A DNA stretch of 64,000 nucleotides from Platerodrilus igneus. Its lineage: Eukaryota; Arthropoda; Insecta; Coleoptera; Lycidae. Both the position numbers and the translations under genes were made by a program. Shown piece after piece: positions 33,127-44,331 of this stretch; within the stretch, counting starts at the first letter, position 1, and each line of letters starts with the position of its first letter. The notes beneath the pieces were generated by a model. That model was not told the DNA's origin. It was given only the letters and a program-made list of their open reading frames with translations, and did not search any database. The DNA lies in the NCBI GenBank assembly GCA_036346225.1, contig JARFIW010000494.1:2046001-2110000 (forward strand), given 5' to 3'.

Positions 33127-35566
33127 CATCATCATTTCATCATTTTGTTTTCGACCTTACTTAAGGTCGGTTTGACGCAGCTCTAACTTCTTTTCTATTC
33201 TGTGCTAATCTAAAAAGCTCTACATACCCTTCACAACCTAAATTTCTAATAATTTGACTAATATAGTTTGGTCTAGGTCTTCCTATATCCTTCTATCTTT
33301 TTCCTATCCAGCTGGCTCTACATAGATATTAGCAACCTGATGGTTGTTAAAAACTCTAACATGTTTACATGATTACCATTTATAGGAAATGAAATATAAC
33401 CTGGTTATCCGCTTCAAAAGGAAAAGTGTTAAATTATATGTTATGGTAAGGCTTAAGCAACGAATCGCTGTCAACATGCCAGACCGCTACCTAATTGTGA
33501 GTTATGTTATGGTGACGTTTATTAAATTATATGTTATGGTAAGGCTTAAGCAACAAATCGCTACCAACATGCCAGACCGCTACCTAATTGTGAGTTATGT
33601 CATGGTGACGTTTATTAAATTATATGTTATGGTAAGGCTTAAGCAACGAAACGCTACCAACATGCCAGACCGCTACCTAATTGTGAGTTATGTCATGATG
33701 ACGTTTATTAAATTATCTGTTATGGTAAGGCTTAAGCAACGAAACGCTATCAACATGCCAGACCGCTACCTAATTGTGAGTTATGTGATGATGACGTTTA
33801 TTAAATTATCTGTTATGGTAAGGCTTAAGCAACGAAACGCTACCAACATGCCAGACCGCTACCTAATTGTGAGTTATGTCATGATGACGTTTATTAAATT
33901 ATCTGTTATGATAAGGCTTAAGCAACGAAACGCTACCAACATGCCAGACCGCTACCTAATTGTGAGTTATGTCAAGGTGACGTTTATTAAATTATATGTT
34001 ATGGTAAGGCTTAAGCAACAAATCGCTACCAACATGCCAGACCGTTACCTAATTGTGAGCTATATCATGGTGACGTTTATTAAATTATATGTTATGGTAA
34101 GGCTTAAGCAACGAAACGCTACCAACATACCAGACCCCTAACTAATTGTGAGTTATGTCCTGGTGACATTTAGTTAACTGATTTTTATTTTTTTTTTGTT
34201 TTGTTTTCGAACTTACTTAAAGTCGGTTTGACGCAGCTCTAAATTCTTTTCTATTCTGAGCTAATCTAAAAAGGTCCACATACCCTTCACAACCTAAATC
34301 TCTAATTATTTGACTAATATAGCTTTGTCTAGGCCTTCCTACTCTATTTTTATTTGGTAGTCTATAATCTAAGACTTTACTAAATAGTCCCTCATGTCTT
34401 AACTGGTGCCCTATCATTCTATCTCTCCTGACCTTCAATTGTTTCCACATACAGGGTTCCTCACCTATCCTTCTATAAACTTCCTCGTTAGTTACTCTAT
34501 CTGTCCAGCTAATCTTTAACATTCTCCTATAGCACCAAGTTTCAAAAGCTTCTATCCTTTTCTTATCTACTTCTTTAATTGTCCAAGTCTCACTACCGTA
34601 TAGTAGAACGCTCCATACGTACGACTTTAAAAACTTTTCTATTATCTAAACTAATACTATTAGCTATTAGTAAGTTTTTCTTTTTAAAACATTTTTCTAG
34701 CTTGAGCTATTCTAGCTACTATATCCCTTCTGCTACGTCCATCCTTTGTAATTATACTACCTAAATAGCAAAATTCATCTACCTCCTCTAACTCGGTATT
34801 ACCTATTTTTAATTTTGGTTTATAACTAGGCTGTAACTCACTTGTCATTATCTTTGTCTTTACCGAGTTAATTCTCATACTATAGTTACTCCGTAGTATC
34901 TCATCTAAAATATTTAAAAACTCTCCTAACTCTTTTCTAGACTCTGCTATAATGGCTATATCATCTGCAAAACGTAACATGTCTATTTTCTGTCCCTGTA
35001 CACTAATACCTATCTCTTTCTCTCTCTAGCTAAATTTAAAGCTTCCTCAATATAAACATTAAAAATCAAGGAGACAGTATACAACCCTGTCTAACACCAT
35101 TTCTAATCTTAGCTTCCTTTTCTATTTCATCAAATCTAATTACTACACTTTGGTTTTATATAGACTGCAAATAATTTTTCTATCCCTATGAGAGATTCCT
35201 ATTTTTGCAAAACCCTGAACATAACAATCCAATTAACCCTATCAAATGCTTTTTCTAAATCTACAAATGCGAAATGAGTCTTTTATTTTTTGTAACCTTT
35301 TTCGATAATTACCCTAATCATTAGTATCGGTTCTCTAGTCCTCTGTCTTTACGAAAACCATATTGGTCTTCGCCTAAATAATTCTCAGTCAAAGCTTCTA
35401 CTCTATTTTTAATTATTATTGTTAGTATTTTGGAAGCATGAGAAGTTAAACTAACCGTTCTAAAATTCTCACACCTATCAGCTCCTGACTTTTTTGGGAT
35501 TGCGATAATAATATTTTTTTCGAAATCTATTGGAACCTCACCTGTATCATATATTAATTTCACTAG
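33127..35566 (-). mobile_element. LINE D with internal 93-bp minisatellite, inserted in errantivirus pol
   Basis: The 2.44-kb insertion is flanked by an 11-bp duplication TAACAAAATAT (33116-33126 and 35567-35577), typical of LINE integration. On the minus strand it reads RT fingers (IIAIPKKSGADRCENFRTVS, YGFRKDRG), the FADD box (MLRFADDIAIIAESRKEL), CYLGSIITKDGRSRRD, MIGHQLRHEGLFSKV and GRPRQSYISQIIRDLGCEG. Left of the coding end comes the minisatellite and then a second, 170-bp copy of the coding end (33140-33312, matching 34199-34372) with the ATGATG tail. Frameshifts make it dead. Confidence 0.85.
33429..34170 (+). repeat. Minisatellite, eight copies of a 93-bp unit
   Basis: Unit starts at 33429, 33522, 33615, 33708, 33801, 33894, 33987 and 34080, each TTAAATTATATG or TTAAATTATCTG, so the period is exactly 93 bp. 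Copies differ by a few bases. Because 93 is a multiple of three, one plus-strand frame is open through all copies (250 codons, 31-residue repeat with LKQRNATNMPDRYLIVSYV). I regard this as a repeat, not a proven gene. Confidence 0.9.
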
Positions 35567-35577
35567 TAACAAAATAT

Positions 35578-37490
35578 ATCCACTTGAAAAATTTAAGACA
35601 CCCTGTACTTTCAGATGGACAATCATCGCCCTTACCGTTAACCTCCACCCAAATAGAACGGACACCTTTGCACAAAAATTCGAATTAACAGAACTAAAAC
35701 AGAAATTTCAAACAATCAAAAATAATTATTACCGATTAAAATAATCAATGGACACAACAAAATTCGTAAAGGAATACGCAATCGAAATGATAAACTATGA
35801 CAGCATAATAGAAAGTATTTTGAGAAACATAGAAGATAAATTTAACCTACTAATACCCACAGATCAAACGGCGAGACAAAAAAGGGGACTAATCAACGGA
35901 TTAGGAAACATAATAAAACCAATCACAGGCAATTTAAATAATCAAGACGCAGAACGCTATGGCAACGCAATACAACAGTTAATTGAAAACCAAAACGATA
36001 TCAAAACCATAATTAGTAACCAAATATCATTAACTCAATCAACGATTATAAAATTCAACGAAACATTAAGAAAATTAATTAGAAACCAAGACAGTATAGC
36101 CAACCGAATACAAACCCTTGAAAATAACATGCAAACCACCATGTTAGGCATGTGAGATTTAATTATATTTAACACAATATACACGCAAATAATATCAACC
36201 CTTCTCTTAATTCAACAAATTTTAGCCACGTTAGAAAATGCAGCAACATTTGCAAAATCAAATACCCTACATTCCAGTATCATAGAACCAATTGATTTAT
36301 TAAGAGAACTATTAAGAATTAAATCATTTACAACCAACAGTAAATTACCTTTTGATGTAGTAGAATGAACCATTTTAATATTTGAAAAAATTGCTATAGT
36401 TAAAGGCTATGTGAAAAATAACGACATAACATTTCTAATAAAAATCCCAATAGTAGAGATTAACAATTATAATTATTATAATTTATTTGCTTTTCCAATG
36501 AAAATGACTAGCACATACCAAGTTATTATACCCAAAACCAAATTCCTATCCTTAAATGAACTAAGATATGGTATACAAATAAAAATGTAATGAAGTCACA
36601 CCAAATCAATATTTATGCCAATCGTTGACAACGACAACCATTCAAGAAGACAGCCCTTGCGAAGTACATTTATTAAAATTTTCAAATCATTACAAGAGTT
36701 GTGAAGCCAAACCCGTAACAAATCGCCAATATGAAAATCCAAAAAGTAACAGAAAAGAAATAGATAGCCATTTTTCCCACAGAAGTAATAGCAACAGTCC
36801 ACAGCAATCAAGACGAAAACAACTTAGCATTAACCGGAAGTAAATTAATCACTTTTAAGGAAAATTGTTATTTAAAACTAAAAAATGAAGTAATCAGAGT
36901 TTACCAAGATCCCGTACAAACCAAGAAATTAGCAAACTTACCTGAATTACAAATCAAGATAATGCAAAACGAAGACGAAGAAATACTTCAAAAACCCATG
37001 CAACTCGAACATCTGGAACTAGACAACTTCAACCACGCTGTATAAAATATTTCAGGCCTTCTGCGTGCGTCGATAGACCTAAGCGTAGTAGATGGAGTAA
37101 GTAAGGGGTTACTGTAACTTGTTGTTCAGAGATACAGAGGAACGTAAGAAGCTTTCATGATGTGTAGTCGCTTAGCTTGATTTATATTTAAATAAACCTT
37201 TCTTTAAACTTGATGTTTATTGCATTACACACGCCATGCAACTTATAGAAAATTATAAAGAACATTTAAACGAATTAAAAACGCCCAGAGTGCACTACGA
37301 TAACATTAGTGTTTGGACAATTGTATTAATTATTTTAACTATTTTATTAATCACTTGTGTAATTTACAAAATGTATATTAGGCATAAAAATAAAGAAAAC
37401 AGTTTAGATTTAAAGCAACGAAGGTTAACAAAGAAACAAATGTACCATTAGAAACTATGAATTTTAAGAAATGAAATTAAATGAATTTTA
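35578..37490 (+). pseudogene. Errantivirus env, old copy
   Basis: Collinear with the intact env at 51259-53002: the splice acceptor TACTTTCAG (35611-35619), the furin-like site RQKRGLINGLGN (mutated from RRKR), the heptad region and the C-terminal membrane segment (WTIVLIILTILLITCVIYK). It is broken by several stops and frameshifts (about 35740, 36155, 36368, 36570) and interrupted by a 191-bp solo LTR at 37039. Confidence 0.8.
37039..37229. mobile_element. 191-bp solo LTR inside env
   Basis: Begins TGTATAAAATATTTC and ends GCATTACA, flanked by the 5-bp duplication CACGC (37034-37038, 37230-37234). Removing it restores the env reading frame. It contains AATAAA. A 5-bp duplication and small size suggest a Copia or BEL-type element; orientation is probably plus, from the AATAAA. 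Confidence 0.8.
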
Positions 37491-37542
37491 AATTAAAAAT
37501 CAAGAATAGGAAAACGCTTAATTTTTAATGTACGTCGGGGGA

Positions 37543-38091
37543 AGTTATGTATCCCCCAATTGATGTATACATATTAAAATAGAATAATTAGGAAATTGTT
37601 GGAAAGTGTTAAGAATACGCCAAGTGAAGTGCAACATTGTAACACGAGGACAATGTATACAGTTTATTAACGTTCATGAGAACAGAAACGCTACTTTGTA
37701 TTGCAGACTATATTGACACTGCAAATGTCAGGTCACAGACGGTCAGGTACCGTGATTATTTAGAAATTAAGATTACAGCAATGTAATTATGAATAGAGTT
37801 AAGAATAAGGAGACATGAGATCTGCAAGTTCTCACAGCCATGTGAGGGGCAGGGATATTATAAAAAGCCCGGGAACCCCAGTTGACAACAGTCAGTCCAG
37901 CGATCAGTTTAGCATTGCAGTTTGTTAGACTACTCATCATAGTATAATTAACTAGTGTAATTTCGATTTAAAGTAATATTTAATTAATTTGTCAAAATCC
38001 ATAAGTCAATTCCGTATCAATAAATAAATTTGTTAAGAAGTGTTGGTACTGGTTTTTAAAAAAGGCAGTTCTCAAGCCACGAACCTTAACT
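37543..38091 (+). repeat. Errantivirus LTR, middle copy of tandem
   Basis: AGTTATGTATCCCC...GAACCTTAACT, 549 bp, with AGTTA/TAACT inverted ends as in the young copy. It is preceded by a purine tract (GGGGGA, 37537-37542) and followed immediately by a second primer site (TGGCGCAGTGGGTAGG), so it serves as both 3' LTR of one unit and 5' LTR of the next. Confidence 0.85.
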
Positions 38092-38765
38092 GGCGCAGTG
38101 GGTAGGATGTCAAAAGGTCACTAGAAAACCCAAATTCGAAGAACTGGTGGTCTGGAATTTCAATTCCGAATTTGACAGAACCAAACAGAAGTTGGATGCG
38201 AAACAAGAATCGTTCAAATTCAACAAAAGAAAACCCGGAGAAGATACAGCCATAGATCGAATTCGAAAAACCGACGTCGAGAAAGTACAAAAATTGACGG
38301 ACTCCATAAAATCAACAAAACAATTAGTGTAAGTTTATTTCCTTAAACCAATTGAATTTTTATTCTACAAACATTTTTAATATCTGCTAGTATAAGAGAA
38401 AATTTTATGATTTTATGATTTATATATGTATATTGACTATTAGTACTATTATTGTATGCTATTGCTATTGCAAGGGATTATTTTCAAGTTATTTTTGAGA
38501 AAATTTATTTTTTGTTTAAAAGAGACCTATAAAAACTAGAGAAAACCAAAAGACGCATAATATGCGCACTTGAGACAAATATTACGAAAGTTAACTGTGC
38601 AAAAATTTTAGAAACAAAACAAAAACGAATTTCTAATTAACAATACGAAATTAACTGACGCACAAATAATTTAAAAATAACCAAAAACAGAGCGAAATTA
38701 AACTACAATTTAATACCAAAATCTCTGTATATAACGCAGAAAAAATATCTAAACGAATTATCCCC
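38092..38765 (+). other. Second errantivirus 5' leader, truncated
   Basis: Repeats the leader at 26734-27440: primer site, GTCAAAAGGTCACTAG, the short frame ending in the conserved donor (TTAGTGTAAGTT) and the following AT-rich part, then ends at about 38765. The rest of that second unit is absent. Confidence 0.8.
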
Positions 38766-38880
38766 TAAACGGTCGGTCTCGGTGCAGCTTTTGGTTTAAG
38801 CTCCTTAGTTATTAACGTTTCAAAACACTACATATACATTCTAAGTAAAAAATATTGTATAATAAAAAAAATTATAATTT

Positions 38881-39270
38881 CGACTCAGGTGGGTGCCGTG
38901 TCTTACATACTGGAACGATGGAGATTTTCGCGGCTCGCAAAAATCACTCACCCTTAACCGTGCATTTATATTTCCAATGCTCCACCAGAAGGTACTACAT
39001 TGGCCAGGAGGCGAGTTTTTTGTTGCCTGGAAATTTAGAATTTTGCCGAACCCTTGCCGTTCCAGGCAAGGTAGGGATCTTTAACGTGCGTGACAACACT
39101 CACACACGGGACCTCCATTTTACCTCTCATCCGAACGAGGGCGTAATTTTTGTGAAAAATGCTCACCTGCCATTTTTCAAGCAGTCGGCCGTGTCGGGAT
39201 TTAAACCCGGGACCTTGGGATCCGTAGTCTTACGCTTACTACATTGATTCACGGCGACGCCTACTCACCC
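38881..39270 (-). mobile_element. tRNA-derived SINE-like element, copy 1
   Basis: On the minus strand the head is tRNA-like, with a B-box-like GGGTTTAAATCCC. The body (GAGCATTTTTCACAAAAAT, CCTCGTTCGGATGAGAGGTA, GTTAAAGATCCCTACCTTGC and GGCCAATGTAGTACCTTC) is shared with 42726-43065. No coding role. Confidence 0.6.
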
Positions 39271-41136
39271 TTAACCACTGGCCGCTGGCTGCTACTCTTA
39301 GATTGGTTAGGTACAGGTTCCAGCTAATTGCTTACAGCGACAAAGGCGATGGCCCTAGACGGATGTCGTAGTACGTGATTGATAAACTCGTAGATAATTA
39401 ACGATGTTGGTTGGCTAGTAGGTGTTTCTTGGTTTTACAGCATTTTGTAAGTTTTACATATTTTGTTGGCCCTACAGGGTTTTATTTTGTTGGACCTACT
39501 GAGTTTTTGCGCTGTAATAAAAATAGATTAAGGCACTTAAATTTGTGACCATAAAATCTCACCATCAACGACTTCCCAACCTGCTTGACTCGAAAATGAT
39601 GTGAAAGTGAGCGGATTCAGAAAATTACTTGCAAAGACAGTTCAACCGGGGAAAATCTTAACAGAACAAAAGTTTAATGTCCACTCGCCGGGTGTATGTA
39701 ACAAATTGAAACCCTTAGACTATTTTGTGAACAATAGGGTGTTTATACTGGCCTTTAAGAGATTAAATTGCTAATTATGACTTCACAAACTTGGTTTCAA
39801 AACAGCTGAATTGTTTTCTACACGACTGTGGGTACAAAATGTTGAGCTTAGCCTTGTAATTAAACCTAACCAGAAAATAACAAATCGCATGTTGTTTTCC
39901 ACATGGGACCAAAGACTTGTTAAAATTTAGAAAATCTACCTAAATTTGCAAATAAATATTCTTGGCAAATTTTTTCAGTTTCCTTCTATTGCGGTTATAC
40001 TTGTAAGTTGTTTCAAAAGCAATTTTTGTACATAGCCAAAAAAATTATTACAGGTTGTAGAAGTATAAATGCAAGAACTCTTGCATGTAACTAGAAACGT
40101 GTACGATACAGGAGTTATTGTATGGCAAATATTTGAAATTTATTTGAACAATTTATTTAGGTATTTTATCAACGAACTTCGTTCGTTTATGAAATCTATT
40201 TGTCTGTGTGTCTGTCTGTGTGTCCGAGGCCTTTTTAATGGTCGGACATCAATGTGTCATACATGAATCGATTCAGCTCGGTGTCCAGAGCTTAAGTTTT
40301 GATGTCAGTTAAAATCGGGCCACGGGGACGCCGAGCCCCCGGGAAAATCCACAGGGATAATTAAAATTTTAAATAAGTTTAAAATCAATATGCGACACAT
40401 ATTTCAACAATTTATGGCATTTCATGCCAATTATTCCAATATTATAGACATTGTTTAAACTTAAATTTTGATTACCGAAAATAATTAGATTCATATAAAA
40501 AAAAATAAATTTCTTATCTTATTGATGAGAACTAATATATAGCTTTTAAAATATTTATTCAATAAAATAAAATATATTAAAATGTCTCTTTTGTTGTTTA
40601 TAAATTTTTGTTTTTATCTGAATACTTATAATTATTACAACATAATAATTTTAATTTCTTTAATTTGTTTTAAAGTAAGTCTACATTTGGAAGTTCGTTG
40701 CGACAATGCCTTGCATTTTCAACTTGTTTTTATTATAATTTATGATGCTATTATTATATTATGTTATGATTCTAATTTAATTTTGTTCATCTACATCGAT
40801 TATTAGAGATACACTGAAATAGAAATTTGAACATAAAAAATCTCTAAGATGCATCTTCAAAAGGGATATACTGTATACTCTTTTCACATTAAATAAATTA
40901 TTGAAGCAGTTAAAAGGTTACGATTTGATATACAAGAAAATATGTTTTTTAATTTCTTAAAACTATTAAATGTACCTACTTGTAAAAAGAACTGGAACAA
41001 CGTCGAAAAAGATTAACAACTTTTTATCACATCTGTTGAAACATTTTATATGTATATCTTCATCAAAAATGCAAAAAAAAAGGTTCTTGATGTTTGCATA
41101 CACATTATATAAGTGAAATTAATATTTATGCTTTAG
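39271..41136. other. Intron, no gene recognised
   Basis: AT-rich. At 40190-40225 there is a short TCTGTGTGTCTGTC microsatellite with a flanking palindrome CGAACTTCGTTCG (40174-40186), and a GC-rich patch (CGGGGACGCCGAGCCCCCGGG) at 40323-40343. The block resembles dispersed insect repeats but I cannot assign it. Confidence 0.4.
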
Positions 41137-41394
41137 ATAATTGCAGAATTTAACAAGCAACTTGGTGAAAAGTTACAGTGTGAAGTAGCTGAACGTGATG
41201 TCAAAATTAACGAATTACAAAGCAATGTTCAAGAGCTAAATTTTGCTCAGTTAGAAAGTACAAAAGAAAAAGTTGCCCTGTGCGTTGAACTAACCGAGGT
41301 TTGCAACATTAACGAACAACTTAGCAACTCACTTGAGGTCGAGAAGCAAACAAGTAAGAATATTAACAAGCAAGAAGGTGCGGCTATAGTTAAA
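41137..41394 (+). CDS. Coiled-coil protein gene, exon 5
   Basis: Acceptor TGCTTTAG at 41136, donor GTAATA at 41395, phase 0 at both ends. Encodes 86 residues with KLQCEVAERDVKINEL, ESTKEKVALCVELTEV and NEQLSNSLEVEKQTS, continuous coiled coil. A stronger-looking GTAAGA lies inside at 41354 but would break the frame with the next exon. Confidence 0.8.
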
Positions 41395-41447
41395 GTAATA
41401 TGTGACCGATACTAAAGTTAGAAATTGAATAATTTTTAAATCTTTAG

Positions 41448-41573
41448 CTTAGAGAGGTTGAAGAAATGCAAAAAGTGGAACGTTCAGCTTTAAGGGAATT
41501 GTTAAAAGACTACAATAATCTAGTTGCACAACGTGATAGCCTTTTAGCGCTCCAAAATGATTATTTGGAACAG
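41448..41573 (+). CDS. Coiled-coil protein gene, exon 6
   Basis: Acceptor ATCTTTAG at 41447 after a 53-bp intron; donor GTCTAG at 41574, a poor match to consensus but frame-consistent. Encodes 42 residues (LREVEEMQKVERSALREL, QRDSLLALQNDYLEQ), phase 0 both ends. Confidence 0.8.
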
Positions 41574-41618
41574 GTCTAGGACTTTTTCAATTATTCTTAT
41601 TTTAAAGGATTATTTTAG

Positions 41619-41807
41619 ATAAGTGATTTGCACGCTACTACTATGGAGCAAGCCCGTAGTATTGAAATTGCAAACGTAAAATTTCTTAAGAGCGAAGAAA
41701 GTATTTCTCATTTTGAAAAATCATTGTATAGTGCTAGAAGACAAATCGAACGATTAGAGGAAGAGCTGAAAGGTTGTCATGTGAAAAAACAGGATTCATT
41801 TAATCAG
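41619..41807 (+). CDS. Coiled-coil protein gene, exon 7
   Basis: Acceptor GATTATTTTAG at 41618 after a 45-bp intron; donor GTAGTA at 41808. Encodes 63 residues with ESISHFEKSLYSARRQIE and RLEEELKG. Phase 0 both ends. Confidence 0.8.
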
Positions 41808-41934
41808 GTAGTAATTTCAAGTAATTAACTATTGTATTATGAAAACGTTACAAATGCTCTACTTATGTAGTGAGTTCTAGACACTTTTTAATTTTAATTA
41901 TCTTCTTACTAAAACTTTCTTATTTTGCTGGTAG

Positions 41935-42036
41935 TTGATACAGCTTGACCGTTTGTCTGATAAATTACTTATGCAGTTGTTAAACAATACAGTGAACTTG
42001 CAGTATTCATTTAGAAATGTTGAAATCGAAGTCTAA
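41935..42036 (+). CDS. Possible extra or alternative last exon of coiled-coil gene
   Basis: A pyrimidine-rich acceptor (TTATTTTGCTGGTAG, ending 41934) is followed in phase 0 by leucine-heptad codons (LIQLDRLSDKLLMQLLNN). It could splice out at GTGAAC (41992) in phase 0 to the exon at 43973, or run to the TAA at 42034-42036 as an alternative end. Without cDNA this is uncertain. Confidence 0.35.
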   Translation: MIQLDRLSDKLLMQLLNNTVNLQYSFRNVEIEV

Positions 42037-42169
42037 TTAAATTAATCTGTATTGGGGAACCCCAAAATTTAGTTTGTTGTTACTTACGTTGTGAAAAAAT
42101 TGCTTTGTTAAAGTCAGCATCTAATATAAAAAAGTCTGGTTAATGTTGTACCCAGTACACAGGGGGATT

Positions 42170-42725
42170 TTATCATAATCATTAGGTTTTCAGCCCTGGA
42201 AGTAGTTAGAGGCGTACCCTTATTGTTTCCTATTATGAGCTAACCTACACAATTCCCTGAAATTTCAACAGTCTGCCACTTTCGGTATATGCGTGCAATA
42301 GTCTGATCTAGGTCTACCTCTATCTCTCATTTTTGATATCTCTGTTTATAATATATCCCGTACTAATTCGCCAAAGATGCCTTAGAACGTATCCTACACT
42401 TCTATTTCTACAATTTTTTTGGTTTTCTACAGATATCTTTATTTCCCTACTATTTCTATAATCTTTTTGTTATAAAATTTGTCTGTCTATGCTCATCCTC
42501 ATACATCTAAAACACAACATTCCAAAATGTTTCTACCGTTTTTCTGTCTGCTTTTCTTACTGCCTCTATTTCATGAAGGTTCTGTGCTGTTCTCCAGACA
42601 CTTGCTTCAACAATTTTCTCCTTGTTTCTATGTTTGTTGTCTTGGAACATACCGCTGTTCTTCCTTGTTAGATGCAGTTCGGTTCCCCTTCTATTGTTTA
42701 TAAATATATACCCTATTTCCCACAT
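42170..42725 (-). mobile_element. LINE family 1 fragment (RT C-terminal region)
   Basis: The minus strand resembles 1668-2280 inverted: AATCATTAGGTTTTCAGCC tail, then coding remnants (NKHRNKEKIVEASVWRTAQ, KADRKTVETFWN) with many stops. Truncated on the right by the SINE-like element. Confidence 0.65.
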
Positions 42726-43065
42726 ACTCAGCGGTCTGTGAAGGGGGTGACTACTACGATAAAGGTCTCGGGTTCCAATCCCGACACGGTCCACTTGAAA
42801 AATGTTAGGCGAGCATTTTTCACAAAAATACGCCCTCGTTCGGATGAGAGGTAAAATTGAGGTCCCGTATGTGAGTGTTGTCACGCCCGTTAAAGACCGC
42901 TACCTTGCTTGGGACAGCAAGGGTTTGGCAAAATTCAAAATTTTTCAAGTAAAAAAAAAACTCTCTTCCTGGCCAATGTAGTACCTTCGGGTGGAGCATT
43001 CGAAAATCACATACAAGGTCTGTGATGGAGGTTAAGCAACCTACGGCTACCAAGATCCCCCAACA
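42726..43065 (+). mobile_element. tRNA-derived SINE-like element, copy 2
   Basis: Inverted partner of 38881-39270: tRNA-like head with B-box-like GGGTTCCAATCCC, then the same body segments. It sits between two LINE family 1 fragments. Confidence 0.6.
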
Positions 43066-43470
43066 CTTGAACATTTGCCAAATTAATAGTTTTCCAATAT
43101 ATCCTTTCGCACAATCAACATTAGTTGAGAGTATTTCAGAACCAACACCTGTAGTTGTTTATAATAATCATTATATTTAAGTACAATTATTTTTTCGTCA
43201 TTAGGTTTTCGTCTTGAAACTGGTTGGCCGCGTACCTCCATTGATTTGTATTCTGAGCTAGCCTACATACTTCCCTGTGTGCAATAATCTAACCTAGATC
43301 TACCTCTACCTCTCTTTTTCCTATCTCTGCTCTAATATATTCCGCAGTATTCCCTTATGCCTTAGTATGTGGCCTATCATCCTATCTTATCTATTTTTTA
43401 CTGTTATCCACATATTTATTTCTTCTCCTACCGTTTCTAGTACCTCTTTAGTCTGCAACAAATAGAAGAT
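43066..43470 (-). mobile_element. LINE family 1 fragment, 3' end
   Basis: Inverted match to 2050-2350, including the tail (CAATTATTTTTTCGTCATTA) and the coding end (the ACCTCTACCTCTCTTTTTCC region reads as the basic RGRGRPRL codons). Severely 5' truncated. Confidence 0.7.
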
Positions 43471-43972
43471 CAAGTTGTATAAAGTTTATATTTGAAGAAG
43501 TCTTTCCAAAGAACTGCTTTTGCACTAAAACAAGTTGCACCTGAAAAATTTTTTCAAATACCAGACATCTCCACCTTCAATTTAGAAAGTTGTAATCTGG
43601 GTCCACACTTAACCCCACTTTACCTTATTTTATCCTTTCGTACTGATATACATTAATCCAAAAGATAGAATCCAACTTGGATTGCACCGGTTTAAACTCA
43701 GATAATCTAAAATTTTAAAGATCAAACAGATTTAATTAATTAAGCTATTGCGTCAACAATAAATTTAAAATCAATAACGACGTGGCAAGTTCTTCTTACA
43801 ATAAGAACTTTAGCGAAAAATTACATTACGACTAAATCACATCAATCATCTTCTGTTTATATGTGGCTTTTGTATTTCACCCCCACGCCCTACCGTAACT
43901 TACTGTAATTGTTTAATCAAATGCGTCATGCACATTTCTGAGTACATCGATAACTGTTTGCTATATTTGCAG
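43471..43972. other. Intron, no recognised feature
   Basis: AT-rich sequence up to the acceptor of exon 8. Confidence 0.4.
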
Positions 43973-44074
43973 CTTAAGAAAGAAAAAGAAGAACTAGAAT
44001 CAAGCGTGGAGTACCTTCAAACAAATATCAGGAAGCTACATAGTGACTTGGATAACTCCAGGCGAACAGAAATG
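43973..44074 (+). CDS. Coiled-coil protein gene, exon 8
   Basis: Acceptor TATATTTGCAG at 43972, donor GTAAAA at 44075, phase 0. Encodes 34 residues (LKKEKEELESSVEYLQ, RKLHSDLDNSRRTEM). Confidence 0.85.
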
Positions 44075-44123
44075 GTAAAAAATTCTCATCTAAAGTCACT
44101 TTAAAATTAAGGAAAATTTATAG

Positions 44124-44283
44124 GAAGCAAAACAAAATATGAATCAGGAAAAATCCAAACGAGATGAAGTACAAATAGCTTTTAATGAAAATAGAATCTG
44201 TTTGGCAAAGGCCAATGAGGATCAACAAGTATTAGCCGATGAACTTTCTCGTGTACAGGAACTTTACAACCATGTTCTAAATG
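44124..44283 (+). CDS. Coiled-coil protein gene, exon 9
   Basis: Acceptor AATTTATAG at 44123 after a 49-bp intron; donor GTATAG at 44284, leaving in phase 1. Encodes EAKQNMNQEKSKRDEVQ and DEQQ-like heptads (QQVLADELSRVQELYN). Confidence 0.85.
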
Positions 44284-44331
44284 GTATAGTTCACATATTT
44301 TAAATATTATTTTCTTCAATTTTCTTTTTAG

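Noticed and set aside
33429..34170. CRISPR-like array
   Set aside because: Contiguous 93-bp units without distinct spacers, in a eukaryotic LINE context; this is a minisatellite.
40160..40345. Palindrome, TCTGTGTG microsatellite and GC-rich patch as a possible regulatory element
   Set aside because: Looks like common dispersed insect repeat sequence; no supporting partner copy in the window.
41354..41359. GTAAGA as donor for exon 5
   Set aside because: It would leave in phase 1 while the next exon starts in phase 0; the GTAATA at 41395 keeps the frame.
42760..42800. tRNA gene suggested by a B-box-like sequence
   Set aside because: No cloverleaf or anticodon arm can be formed; the same sequence recurs in a dispersed repeat, so it is a SINE head.
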